Source: Winogradskyella aurantia
GTDB lineage: Bacteria; Bacteroidota; Bacteroidia; Flavobacteriales; Flavobacteriaceae
Assembly: GCF_002266855.1 (NCBI RefSeq)
Contig: NZ_NGJN01000001.1
Span: forward strand, 62,001 to 126,000
Reading direction: 5' to 3'
DNA: 64,000 nucleotides
The notes under the pieces were generated by a model that worked only from the letters and a program-made list of their open reading frames with translations, searched no databases and had not been told where the DNA came from. Shown here piece by piece: positions 26,877 to 35,179 of this stretch (positions within the stretch are counted from its first letter, which is position 1; each line of letters starts with the position of its first letter). Position numbers and translations under genes: made by a program.

Positions 26877-27114
26877 TACGATCTGTTTTTACGAGTTTCA
26901 TTTGTAACACTGCGATATCTAAACCAGAAAATGACCGTTTTATCTCCTTAGTTAAAAATGGCATTAAGGTATCATAGTCCCCAAATATCTGTGTACTTAA
27001 CGGATTTTCAAGCACCTTGAATTCAGAGTTTCTTAAGCGTTTTATAAAGGCGATAATATGAGGTTCGTAATCATCCTTTAGTGGCGATAATGTTAGTTCT
27101 ATTGATATTTTCAT
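26854..27114 (-). CDS. YkoF/MTH1187-like thiamine-binding protein
   Basis: 86 residues, no signal peptide. The sequence (MKISIELTLSPLKDDYEP, NPLSTQIFGDYDTLM) fits the small ferredoxin-like MTH1187/YkoF family. In this family the conserved S/T-T-x-I-x-G-x-Y/F-D block lines a pocket, and B. subtilis YkoF binds thiamine or its pyrimidine. It is the first gene of the overlapping set that includes the PnuC/PnuT transporter. Likely role: thiamine or precursor binding or sensing. Confidence 0.72.
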   Translation of the reverse strand: MKISIELTLSPLKDDYEPHIIAFIKRLRNSEFKVLENPLSTQIFGDYDTLMPFLTKEIKRSFSGLDIAVLQMKLVKTDRSAYEPNF

Positions 27115-27156
27115 TTTATTCAGGTAATGGCTAATAGAAGAAGGTCTAATTTTACT

Positions 27157-27903
27157 TTATCTACTAACTGTTTCATTTTTCTTTTTTAAGACCTCAAAAA
27201 AGGTTTCATCCTTTTCAAAAGCAGTACCAATAACTACCATATTAGCTCCTGCATTATAAGCCAACTCGAGTTCTTTTTTAGTCCTAATGCCACCACCAAC
27301 AATAAGTGGTATTTTCAGGTCTTGCTTCACTCTTGAAATGATTTCTGGTTCAATGGAATGCGTCGCTCCGCTACCAGCTTCAAGGTATATTAATTTCATA
27401 CCTAGTAGCTCTCCTGCTTTCGCCGTATCAACTATTTCATCAATATTACAACGCTTTAATGGTCTGGTTTTACTAATCCGTTCTACAGATGTTTTCTTTC
27501 CATTTTCAATCAATATATAACCCGTTGGAATAACTTCTAGTGTGGTGGTTCTCAATTTTGAAACCGATTGTACGTGTTTTTCAATTAAATAATCAGGATT
27601 ACGCCCAGAAATCAGGGATAAAAATAAGAGCCCATCTGCATATTCCGAAACTTGTGTGATATCTCCGGGAAATAAGATAACTGGCAATTTAGAATACTTT
27701 TTAATTTCTCTAACTAAAATATCTGTAGCATCTTCCTCAACCTCACTGCCGCCCACAAAAATATGTGTTATAGCAGACGCTTCAATCTTGGATATGATTC
27801 TTGCCACACGATGAAGTTCCAGCTTATCTGGGTCAATAAGCACTGCCATTTGCCTCTCCTTCTTCCGTATATACTCAAGGATATTTAGATACAAGCTATT
27901 CAT
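27157..27903 (-). CDS. Geranylgeranylglyceryl/heptaprenylglyceryl phosphate synthase family
   Basis: 248 residues from ATG 27903; an open extension to 28065 overlaps the PPTase gene and was rejected. The TIM-barrel prenyltransferase motifs are present: MAVLIDPDKLE, FVGGSEVEEDATD, LFPGDITQVS, LIYLEAGSGATHSI and IVGGGIRTKKELE. It makes an ether bond between a polyprenyl chain and glycerol-1-phosphate, giving archaeal-type lipids in Archaea. The Bacteroidota clade is well known, but its product and role are unclear. It overlaps the PPTase stop by 8 bp. Confidence 0.92.
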   Translation of the reverse strand: MNSLYLNILEYIRKKERQMAVLIDPDKLELHRVARIISKIEASAITHIFVGGSEVEEDATDILVREIKKYSKLPVILFPGDITQVSEYADGLLFLSLISGRNPDYLIEKHVQSVSKLRTTTLEVIPTGYILIENGKKTSVERISKTRPLKRCNIDEIVDTAKAGELLGMKLIYLEAGSGATHSIEPEIISRVKQDLKIPLIVGGGIRTKKELELAYNAGANMVVIGTAFEKDETFFEVLKKKNETVSR

Positions 27904-28528
27904 CTGGAATGACATAAGCGCAAGTAAAACCATCAAATTCGAAAAAGGCCGTATTATACCTGTATTTTTTACTTTGAAAGTCAATCCAAGCCACGGTCTG
28001 CTCATCGCTGAGCATAAAGGGAATAACCATAAAATGCTCTTTAAACAGCATGCCTGGTGTTGCAAATAATTTATAGAGCGACTCCTTGACGCACCAAATA
28101 ACCGTTAGTTTTCTCATGTAATTAGGCGAATTACCATTGAGATAGTTGAATTCATAGTTGACAAATTTTTTAGCTATGATCTCTATTTTAGGACGCTGTT
28201 TTTCAATATCAATTCCAACGGGCTTATCACTAATAATAACACCAGAATACTCAAAGGAATGGGTTATTGAAATGTGTTTTCCATCTTTTAAATGCGGTTT
28301 GCCATAGCTATCATAAAACAAATCTTGGTCCGTATAACCAAAATTTCGTAAAAGGTGACGCACACTTAAAAACCCTCTTTGATGCAGTTCACTCTTCATA
28401 TTTAAAACTCGCTCTAAACTTTCTGGTTTTAAATTCAACGGCTCAATCAATTTTGCATAGGACTCTTCGATCCTCCAAACTTTAACAGCAGTTTGTGAAT
28501 TTACAGTAATGGATTTGTACAGTGGCAT
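27896..28528 (-). CDS. 4'-phosphopantetheinyl transferase superfamily protein
   Basis: 210 residues. It should transfer phosphopantetheine from CoA to carrier proteins. The motif VGIDIEKQRPKIE holds the Mg-binding Asp, and CVKESLYKLF holds the Glu and Lys of the second motif. It is of the Sfp/AcpT type rather than AcpS. No polyketide or nonribosomal peptide genes are in the window, so the target may be fatty-acid ACP or an arylpolyene-type system. Divergent from ahcY with a 133-bp gap; a -7-like TATAATAC lies just upstream. Confidence 0.9.
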   Translation of the reverse strand: MPLYKSITVNSQTAVKVWRIEESYAKLIEPLNLKPESLERVLNMKSELHQRGFLSVRHLLRNFGYTDQDLFYDSYGKPHLKDGKHISITHSFEYSGVIISDKPVGIDIEKQRPKIEIIAKKFVNYEFNYLNGNSPNYMRKLTVIWCVKESLYKLFATPGMLFKEHFMVIPFMLSDEQTVAWIDFQSKKYRYNTAFFEFDGFTCAYVIPDE

Positions 28529-28551
28529 TTAGTATTATAAATGTTATTGAT

Positions 28552-28559
28552 TACCTTTG
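28552..28559 (+). promoter_or_regulatory. Putative -7 box of ahcY
   Basis: TACCTTTG matches TAnnTTTG exactly and is the same octamer as the TBDR promoter at 23701-23708. A TTTA is found about 20 bp upstream as a weak -33. The predicted start is near 28564, leaving a leader of about 98 nt. Confidence 0.55.
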
Positions 28560-28561
28560 CA

Positions 28562-28627
28562 AGGCCTTTGGTAAAAGCCTACATTATGATGTAGCGAATT
28601 TAGCTAATTAAGCCATAATGCCAAAGA
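28562..28627 (+). promoter_or_regulatory. Candidate SAM-II/SAM-V-like pseudoknot riboswitch in the ahcY leader
   Basis: Hairpin P1 is AGGC (28562-28565) with GCCT (28577-28580). Its loop contains CTTTGG (28566-28571), which pairs perfectly with CCAAAG (28621-28626) downstream, giving an H-type pseudoknot. Between them are a hairpin (CTACAT / ATGTAG) and a GCTAA stretch resembling the GCUAA of SAM-II-type aptamers. The gene product removes S-adenosylhomocysteine, so SAM or SAH sensing is logical. Folding was judged by eye; no covariance model was run. Confidence 0.45.
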
Positions 28628-28661
28628 TGTTATTGGTTAATAAAAAAGAAAAAGATAATAC

Positions 28662-29978
28662 ATGAGTACAAAAACAATGACTTACGTACCCTTTAAAGTA
28701 AAGAATATTGAACTTGCAGATTGGGGAAGAAAAGAGATTGAATTAGCTGAGGCAGAAATGCCAGGTTTAATGAGTTTGAGAGAGGAATATAAAAATGAGC
28801 AACCGCTTAAAGGCGCACGTATTGCTGGATGTTTGCATATGACTATTCAAACAGCTGTGCTCATTGAAACGTTACAGGCATTGGGCGCAGAGGTGACTTG
28901 GAGTTCGTGTAATATATTCTCTACACAAGACCAAGCTGCTGCTGCTATTGCAGCTGCAGGAACTTCGGTTTATGCATGGAAGGATATGACCGAAGAGGAG
29001 TTTGATTGGTGTATAGAGCAAACCTTATTCTTTGGCGAGGAAAGACAACCGTTGAATATGATTCTTGATGATGGTGGTGATTTAACCAATATGGTTTTAG
29101 ATAAATATCCACACTTAGCAAAGGGCATTAAAGGTTTATCAGAAGAAACAACCACTGGTGTACACCGTTTATACGAGCGTGTAAAAAACGGAACTTTACC
29201 AATGCCGGCAATTAATGTTAACGATTCAGTAACCAAGTCTAAATTTGACAATAAATACGGCTGCAAGGAATCAGCTGTAGATGCTATTAGAAGAGCAACG
29301 GATGTCATGCTAGCTGGTAAACGTGTGACTGTGTGTGGTTACGGTGATGTTGGCAAAGGTACGGCGGCGTCGTTTAAAGGTGCTGGAAGTATTGTTACCG
29401 TTACAGAAATAGACCCTATTTGTGCTTTACAGGCAGCCATGGATGGTTTTGAAGTAAAGCGTTTAGAAACCGTAGTTGGCAATTCTGACATAGTTATTAC
29501 AACTACAGGAAACAAGGATATTGTTAGAGCTGAGCATTTCAAGGCCATGAAGGACAAAACCATAGTTTGTAATATTGGACACTTTGATAATGAAATACAA
29601 ATGGCATGGTTAAATGGAAATTACGGCCACACAAAAAACACTATAAAGCCCCAAGTAGACAAATATACCATAGATGGTAAAGACATCATTGTTCTAGCGG
29701 AAGGGCGTTTGGTTAACTTAGGTTGTGCTACAGGCCACCCTAGTTTTGTGATGAGTAATTCGTTTACCAACCAAACTCTAGCACAAATTGAGCTTTGGAA
29801 AAATAGTGCTAATTACAATAATGAGGTCTATATGTTACCGAAGCATTTAGACGAAAAAGTAGCTAAATTACACCTAGAAAAAATTGGTGTGGAGCTTACT
29901 GAACTCAAAAAAGACCAAGCCGATTATATTGGTGTCACTGTGGAAGGTCCGTACAAGCCAGAGCACTACAGATATTAA
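28662..29978 (+). CDS. ahcY: Adenosylhomocysteinase
   Basis: 438 residues. It splits S-adenosylhomocysteine into adenosine and homocysteine with bound NAD+, closing the methyl cycle. Visible blocks are [31 protein letters not shown], the NAD-binding loop CGYGDVGKG near residue 228, and the C-terminus [10 protein letters not shown]. Length is normal. It is a single-gene unit behind a long structured leader and is followed by a hairpin. Confidence 0.98.
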   Translation: MSTKTMTYVPFKVKNIELADWGRKEIELAEAEMPGLMSLREEYKNEQPLKGARIAGCLHMTIQTAVLIETLQALGAEVTWSSCNIFSTQDQAAAAIAAAGTSVYAWKDMTEEEFDWCIEQTLFFGEERQPLNMILDDGGDLTNMVLDKYPHLAKGIKGLSEETTTGVHRLYERVKNGTLPMPAINVNDSVTKSKFDNKYGCKESAVDAIRRATDVMLAGKRVTVCGYGDVGKGTAASFKGAGSIVTVTEIDPICALQAAMDGFEVKRLETVVGNSDIVITTTGNKDIVRAEHFKAMKDKTIVCNIGHFDNEIQMAWLNGNYGHTKNTIKPQVDKYTIDGKDIIVLAEGRLVNLGCATGHPSFVMSNSFTNQTLAQIELWKNSANYNNEVYMLPKHLDEKVAKLHLEKIGVELTELKKDQADYIGVTVEGPYKPEHYRY

Positions 29979-29985
29979 ATTTGTT

Positions 29986-30006
29986 ATGCTGAACTTGTTT
30001 CAGCAT
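29986..30006. repeat. Small palindromic element (ATGCTGAA / TTCAGCAT arms)
   Basis: 8-bp perfect arms around a 5-nt loop. The same arms occur at 20676-20696, and a variant (CTGCT/AGCAG core with a nearly identical loop side) at 20121-20149. All three lie in transcript leaders or tails. Confidence 0.65.
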
Positions 30007-30018
30007 CATATAAAGACC

Positions 30019-30056
30019 GAAGCCCTTGCAGAAATGTGAGGGTTTTTATTATTTTT
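30019..30056 (+). terminator. Likely terminator of ahcY
   Basis: A short stem (CCCT / AGGG with flanking AA/TT) is followed by a T-rich run, 45 bp after the ahcY stop and just past the palindromic element. The stem is weak, so the upstream palindrome may contribute. Confidence 0.45.
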
Positions 30057-30063
30057 AGATACT

Positions 30064-30528
30064 ATGAAAAATACACACAAGCTTTCTAAATACCTTGATA
30101 CGCTAGAAACTCTTATTCCAAAATTTAAAGCACAAAACCTCAAAGTATCAAAATCTAACGTAGGCTGGCATATTGATCATAGCCTCAAGGTGATAAATAA
30201 TGTCGCTAAAGCACTAGAATCATCAGATCCTAAATTATATAAAGCTAACTTTAGTTTTTTAGGGTGGGTGTTATTAAGCCTAGGTTATTTTCCTAGAGGA
30301 AAAGCAAAAGCTCCAAAGCATGTAAAGCCACCTGAAATTATTACTGAAGAAGATCTCATCTTACAAGTTGAAACGGCAAAACAAAATATTGAAATTACAA
30401 GTACCCTGCCCAAAAATGCCCATTTTAAGCATCCTATGTTCGGGCATATTAATACAAATCGCGTTACACGATTTTTAGAAGTACATACCAACCATCATTT
30501 AAAAATTATCAGAGATATTTTGAAATAG
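30064..30528 (+). CDS. DUF1569 / DinB-like protein
   Basis: 154 residues, no signal peptide. It is helical, with WHIDHSLKVI near residue 36 and EVHTNHHLKII near the C-terminus, the positions where DinB-type four-helix proteins bind a metal through three His. DUF1569 belongs to this superfamily, which includes thiol-dependent transferases, but no substrate can be named. It ends directly at the start of the Vsr-like gene (0 bp spacing), so the two are co-transcribed. Confidence 0.78.
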   Translation: MKNTHKLSKYLDTLETLIPKFKAQNLKVSKSNVGWHIDHSLKVINNVAKALESSDPKLYKANFSFLGWVLLSLGYFPRGKAKAPKHVKPPEIITEEDLILQVETAKQNIEITSTLPKNAHFKHPMFGHINTNRVTRFLEVHTNHHLKIIRDILK

Positions 30529-30999
30529 ATGAGTTACGCCAAATCTAAAATTAAAGTCCCAAGATTCAATGAAGCTTCTGGCTTCTATACTACAAAAAAG
30601 CGTTCAAAAATAATGAGCAAGATTCGTGGTAAGAACACCAAACCAGAACTCCTGTTTCGCAAAGCGCTTTGGAAAAAGGGTGTGCGCTATAGAATTAACA
30701 ACAAACAGTTACCGGGCCGACCAGATGTTAGTATACAAAAATATAAACTAGCCGTTTTTATTGATGGTAACTATTGGCATGGCCATAATTGGGAAGAACG
30801 CAAGGCTAAACTTAAAACCAATCGTGAGTTTTGGATTCCTAAAATTGAACGAAACATGCAACGTGACTCAGAAGTCAACCAAGAATTAGAGGCCTTAGGC
30901 TACACCGTATTTCGCTTTTGGGAATCTGAAATTAAATCCAATCTAAAAACCTGTGTTAACGATATTATGGTGTATTTGCAGACTGGTAAATTTCTCTAA
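30529..30999 (+). CDS. vsr: Vsr-like (very short patch repair) endonuclease without zinc cysteines
   Basis: 156 residues. The family blocks are MSKIRGKNTKPELLFRKALW, LPGRPDVSIQKYKLAVFIDG, YWHGHNW and FWIPKIERNMQRD. The catalytic Asp is that in GRPDV. Classical Vsr nicks next to T:G mismatches left by deamination of 5-methylcytosine and binds structural zinc through Cys/His. Here the usual HGC reads DGN and WEC reads WES, so the zinc cysteines are gone. No cytosine methylase gene is nearby. Its role may be a generic nickase. Confidence 0.85.
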   Translation: MSYAKSKIKVPRFNEASGFYTTKKRSKIMSKIRGKNTKPELLFRKALWKKGVRYRINNKQLPGRPDVSIQKYKLAVFIDGNYWHGHNWEERKAKLKTNREFWIPKIERNMQRDSEVNQELEALGYTVFRFWESEIKSNLKTCVNDIMVYLQTGKFL

Positions 31000-31090
31000 A
31001 AAATTATATTATTAAGCGTTTGAGTGAATTCCCATTGAACCGTTAAGTGATCCTACAGAAATTTTGATATTTTCTAAATAATCAGATAAA

Positions 31091-31124
31091 TAACAAAAAA
31101 CCCTTCCTATCAATGGGAAGGGTT
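31091..31124 (-). terminator. Terminator of the TBDR-phytase operon
   Basis: Arms AACCCTTCC and GGAAGGGTT (9 bp, 8-nt loop) lie about 25 bp past the phytase stop. On the minus strand a run of six T follows, so it terminates the phytase transcript. Confidence 0.85.
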
Positions 31125-31149
31125 ATCAATTTACTTAGCAATTATGAAA

Positions 31150-32187
31150 CTAATCTGCACTGAGATTAAGACTTCCTAAATCGTGAAAAACAAAGGTCTT
31201 CGAGTCTGTCATAGAAACAAACAAACCATTTGGAAATTGGTTGCCAAGAACTGCTGTGGTGACCTCACATCCATCGGTTTCCTTGGTGCCTAAGTTAATT
31301 TGTTTAATAAAGTTATTAGTGGTTCTGTCAAAAATGGAGAAGTTATGTGCTTGCTGGTTGGACACTATAATGTACCCAGACTTATCATCAAATCTGGCGA
31401 TGGCTATTCCCTCAATATCACGTTTAAAATGTTGGCCGCCAAAACAGGCCAGTTCCTTGTCTCCATTTTCTGGGTTAGCGTAATATTTTCGTATGCAATG
31501 GTTTTCATCGGCATAATAGATATAGCCTAATTCTTGATCTACAGCTATGGCTTCAATTTCCTTTTTTCCACTGAATTCACCAAATTTTCTAACAAGTTTA
31601 GCCCTTACACCCAGACTGTCAGATTCTAAAAGATATTGATACAAATAACCATTAACAGGACCTTCTTTGCGACTCACTATGGCATATGTTTTATCGGAAA
31701 AATCATTTCTATATAAGGCAATACCCATGGGTCTTTGCATAGTCGAATCAGATTCATCTTCGAACACCTTTAATCCACCATTATCTAACTGCTTCATATC
31801 TGGAACAGAAAAAAGCCGAATTTGGTGTTTTTCACGCTCCGTAAATACCATTATATCAGTGCTTAAAGAATCGTTCAACTTGAAATTGTAGCCAATATCT
31901 ACGTTGTTCGGATAGCTTAATCCTGTTAAGGACTTGTCCTTGATTATTTTTCCGTCCAAATCAAAAGCATAAACACCGCCATTAATTTCATCCTTGTCCG
32001 TTCCAAAAACAATACTGCGCTCTGGATGATCCTTATTTATCCATATGGCTGGGTCATCTGTATCATGTGGTGTCGAATCAGATATTAAAGCTGGGGGTAT
32101 TACAGGCAAAATACTACCACATGAGCTCAGGCAAAATATACCTAAAACGACAAGGGTTAGGGCCTTATTTCCTTTTAAACAAATCAT
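31150..32187 (-). CDS. Beta-propeller phytase, lipoprotein
   Basis: 345 residues. The N-terminus has a lipobox (FCLSSC, Cys near residue 23), so the enzyme is probably anchored in the envelope. The family blocks are DTDDPAIWINKDHPERSIVFGTDK, PNNVDIGYNF, RPMGIALYR, EIEAIAVDQELGYIYYADE and RDIEGIAIA. Such phytases release phosphate from phytate with calcium and are frequent in aquatic bacteria. The gene overlaps the upstream TBDR gene by 23 bp, a phytase/TBDR pairing seen repeatedly in marine bacteria. Confidence 0.92.
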   Translation of the reverse strand: MICLKGNKALTLVVLGIFCLSSCGSILPVIPPALISDSTPHDTDDPAIWINKDHPERSIVFGTDKDEINGGVYAFDLDGKIIKDKSLTGLSYPNNVDIGYNFKLNDSLSTDIMVFTEREKHQIRLFSVPDMKQLDNGGLKVFEDESDSTMQRPMGIALYRNDFSDKTYAIVSRKEGPVNGYLYQYLLESDSLGVRAKLVRKFGEFSGKKEIEAIAVDQELGYIYYADENHCIRKYYANPENGDKELACFGGQHFKRDIEGIAIARFDDKSGYIIVSNQQAHNFSIFDRTTNNFIKQINLGTKETDGCEVTTAVLGNQFPNGLFVSMTDSKTFVFHDLGSLNLSAD

Positions 32188-34981
32188 ACTTCAATCCAAA
32201 AGTTACACGTTGTCCATAGTATTCCGCCTGCATGGTTCGATTTCTTACCCCTTGAAAATACCGTAAGGGCTGATCAGTAATGTTGAGTACATCCAAGTAT
32301 ATTCGAAGGTTTGGATTAATAGCAAAGTTCATATTAAAATCTACCAAAAACTGTTCGTCATAATACCGGTCATCAAACGGACCACCACCAATTTCATCGA
32401 TATAGGCATCTGAATAATTTACTGAAAATCGAATATTAAACTTCTTGTCATTGTAGGCTATAGAGCCATTAAACATATTTGGTGCTGTGCCAGGAAGGTC
32501 TAAATCCGTACGGAAATCACCATCTTCATTGGCCACACCATCGGTACTAGATGTAAGATAGGTATAATTGAGATAAATACTAAAATTCTTCGCGAAGCCT
32601 GGTAAAAAATCCAACTGACGCTGAAACGAAAATTCCGCCCCAAAAACGGATGCACTTTCTGCATTTTGTGGTTGAAAAATATCAAATCCTGTAACCTCAT
32701 CTTCCGATTGCAAAACATAAATAAAATCCTTGATATCCTTATAAAATACGCCCGCAGAAACAATACCTACACTTTTAAAATAATGTTCTGCCATAAGATC
32801 AAAGGCCATAGATGTTGTAGCCTCTAACTCTGGATTTCCCAAAAATATTTCCTCATCCGAAGCCACAATATCCACAGTAGGCACCAAATCAACATAATTT
32901 GGTCTTGCCAAGGTATTTGTCCAGGCAAATCGAAGGATGGTTTGCGGATTTAAATCGTATTTGAGATGCACACTAGGCAGGAAATTTGTGTATGAACTTT
33001 CTTCGGTGACTTGCCCAACCAAATCTTCTTCATCTTCTATTTGGTTTCCGGTTGATGTTATTCTAGTATTTTCAATTCGAAATCCAGCTAATATTGAAAA
33101 CTTCTCAGAAAGTTGTTGGTTTGCCATGGCGTAAGCGGCATACACATTTTCCTCTACATCGTAATTAGCTCTCAAAAATTCATCTGGAACGGGTTCTCCA
33201 TTGACCAAGTTTAAACCACCCAACCATTCAGGAGTACCAAAAAACCCAGCTTGATACTGGCTTCCTGCCAAGAAATCTGGATCGGAGAAGTCGCGTGTTG
33301 GGAGCGATGCCAAATTTGGAAACTCATCTTCCAAGTCAAATTCAAAAAAGTTGTTATCTCTGAACTTGTTTTTAAAACGTCCTCTTAACCCGAATTTTAC
33401 AAAACCATCGCCTTTACCAAAAAAATCTGCCGGTAATTCGGCATTTAAGAAAAGATTGATATCCTCCTCTTCGGTATATTGATTTTCTTCAGTAATCTCA
33501 TCAAACTCAAAATTTCCAAGGGCATTGTCATCGCCTGCGTTCACAGGGGACATAAAAGGGAATTCAGGATTGGAGTTATTGACATTAACCAAGTATTCTG
33601 AAGTAAACTGGGCGTATCGTTCATTTAAACGTTCTTCCGAAGCCTGAGCATAAGATCCCATCCAATCTAGTTTAAGATCTCCTAATAGATGCTCCCCTGC
33701 CAAGGTATAGTTTTGCATGCGCTGATCTTCCAGCCTTGTATTTTTATTTCTATCATTATTAATACCTGCTTTGGTCTCGCGCGCGGCCTCTATCGGAAAT
33801 CGAGTCAAGGTTCCATTAGTATCAATATTAAAATCGCCTTCTCCTATATCTTCTGCATCCAACAATTCCTGTGCAAATACATAGCGGTTTTCTCTATCGT
33901 CACGCCAATTGTACATGGTACGTAGTTCAATTTTATTATTGGCGTCAAACCTGTAGTCAAAATTTGCAGAAAAACTGCGTCTTACACGTTGCACGATATA
34001 GGTGCGTTGTTCAAACACATCAGTGTAGGGATTTACTTCGAGTTCCTGCTCTTCATCATTAGTATCGGTAAAGCCAAATTCATTATTCCATTCGGCCTCA
34101 ATATTATCAGAACCAAAATCAGTATCGTGTATTGCCGCGGAAAGCATCCATCCAAACTTGTTGTTTTTAGAACGGTCACCATAAATAAATGTACCGTTTA
34201 ATATGCGTTTATCTGATATTAAATTAATCCCAGAACCCAAGGTTGCGGAAAGCCTAAACCCCTCTGGTGCCGTTCGCGTCACCAGATTTACCGAACCACC
34301 AAGAGCATCACCATCCATATCTGGTGTAACGGCCTTGTTGACCTCAATGGTCTGAATCATATCCGCTGGAATAAGATCCATTTGAATATTTCGGTTATCA
34401 CCTTCGGCAGAAGGAATACGAGAACCGTTTAAGGTCACTGAGTTCAGCTGTGGTGCCAAGCCTCTTACAATAATATTACGCGCCTCGCCTTGATCGACCT
34501 GCATTGTAATACCCGGTATACGCTTCATGGCGTCTCCAATATTCGCATCCGGAAATTTACCAACCTGATCTGCAGATACAATGTTTGTAATGTTTGGTTT
34601 GTTCTTTTGGGTGTTTAAGGCTTTTGCCTGGCCACCGCTAAAACCAGTTAGAAGAATGCCTTCTAATTGTTCGGATTTACTTTTTAGCAAAACACGAAGA
34701 TCTATTGTTTGATTGGCTATTACATCAACTTCAACATCTTGATCGGCATAGCCTAAATATTTGATTTTTAGCATTTGCTTACCAGCTGGAACATTCAGTA
34801 AAAGAAACCCTCCTTCTACATCTGAGACAGTGCCTTTATTTAAGGAGGGAATAATTATGTTGGCATAAGGTACAAAGAGCCCTTGTTCATCAAAAATAAC
34901 CCCTTTTATATTTCCGTCTTGTGCAGCTGTAAACATGATAGAGGAAACTAGTGCTATAATTAAAATAAAACTTCTTTTCAT
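32165..34981 (-). CDS. TonB-dependent receptor paired with phytase
   Basis: 938 residues. A signal peptide ends in FTAAQ. A carboxypeptidase-like regulatory domain (about 22-110; GVIFDEQGLFVPYANIIIPSLNKGTVSDVEGGF) precedes the plug (KIPNITNIVSADQVGKFPDANIGDAM-like region) and a large barrel ending in FGLKYDLFKRK. The plug blocks RIPGITMQVDQGEARNIIVRG and TLNGSRIPSAEGDNRNIQMD identify the Xanthomonas/Caulobacter-type TBDR subfamily. Likely cargo is phytate or its inositol-phosphate products, inferred from the overlapping phytase. An 11-bp inverted repeat lies in its leader. Confidence 0.92.
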   Translation of the reverse strand: MKRSFILIIALVSSIMFTAAQDGNIKGVIFDEQGLFVPYANIIIPSLNKGTVSDVEGGFLLLNVPAGKQMLKIKYLGYADQDVEVDVIANQTIDLRVLLKSKSEQLEGILLTGFSGGQAKALNTQKNKPNITNIVSADQVGKFPDANIGDAMKRIPGITMQVDQGEARNIIVRGLAPQLNSVTLNGSRIPSAEGDNRNIQMDLIPADMIQTIEVNKAVTPDMDGDALGGSVNLVTRTAPEGFRLSATLGSGINLISDKRILNGTFIYGDRSKNNKFGWMLSAAIHDTDFGSDNIEAEWNNEFGFTDTNDEEQELEVNPYTDVFEQRTYIVQRVRRSFSANFDYRFDANNKIELRTMYNWRDDRENRYVFAQELLDAEDIGEGDFNIDTNGTLTRFPIEAARETKAGINNDRNKNTRLEDQRMQNYTLAGEHLLGDLKLDWMGSYAQASEERLNERYAQFTSEYLVNVNNSNPEFPFMSPVNAGDDNALGNFEFDEITEENQYTEEEDINLFLNAELPADFFGKGDGFVKFGLRGRFKNKFRDNNFFEFDLEDEFPNLASLPTRDFSDPDFLAGSQYQAGFFGTPEWLGGLNLVNGEPVPDEFLRANYDVEENVYAAYAMANQQLSEKFSILAGFRIENTRITSTGNQIEDEEDLVGQVTEESSYTNFLPSVHLKYDLNPQTILRFAWTNTLARPNYVDLVPTVDIVASDEEIFLGNPELEATTSMAFDLMAEHYFKSVGIVSAGVFYKDIKDFIYVLQSEDEVTGFDIFQPQNAESASVFGAEFSFQRQLDFLPGFAKNFSIYLNYTYLTSSTDGVANEDGDFRTDLDLPGTAPNMFNGSIAYNDKKFNIRFSVNYSDAYIDEIGGGPFDDRYYDEQFLVDFNMNFAINPNLRIYLDVLNITDQPLRYFQGVRNRTMQAEYYGQRVTFGLKYDLFKRK

Positions 34982-35005
34982 CAGTAAGTGGTTTAATTAG
35001 TTAAT

Positions 35006-35039
35006 TGATTGCTAAATAAGAGAATGTGTTTAGCAATCA
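35006..35039 (-). promoter_or_regulatory. 11-bp inverted repeat in the TBDR-phytase leader
   Basis: TGATTGCTAAA (35006-35016) and TTTAGCAATCA (35029-35039) are perfect complements around a 12-nt spacer, 25-58 bp upstream of the TBDR start. No T run follows, so it is not an ordinary terminator. It could be a protein operator or an mRNA hairpin near the start codon. Confidence 0.55.
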
Positions 35040-35179
35040 CTTTACCATTTCTTTAAGTGTTCTTTAACATTAAATAGGTTTTTGTCAGGAATTCATATTT
35101 GCTTAACACTAGTTTAAACTTCCTATAAAAATTAGGATTAAGCTTTAATGATTTAAGTACAAATTTGTATTTTTAAAAT

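Noticed and set aside
27904..28065. Upstream extension of the prenylglyceryl phosphate synthase frame
   Set aside because: It overlaps the PPTase gene by more than 160 bp and is unlike the family. The clear start is MNSLYL at 27903.
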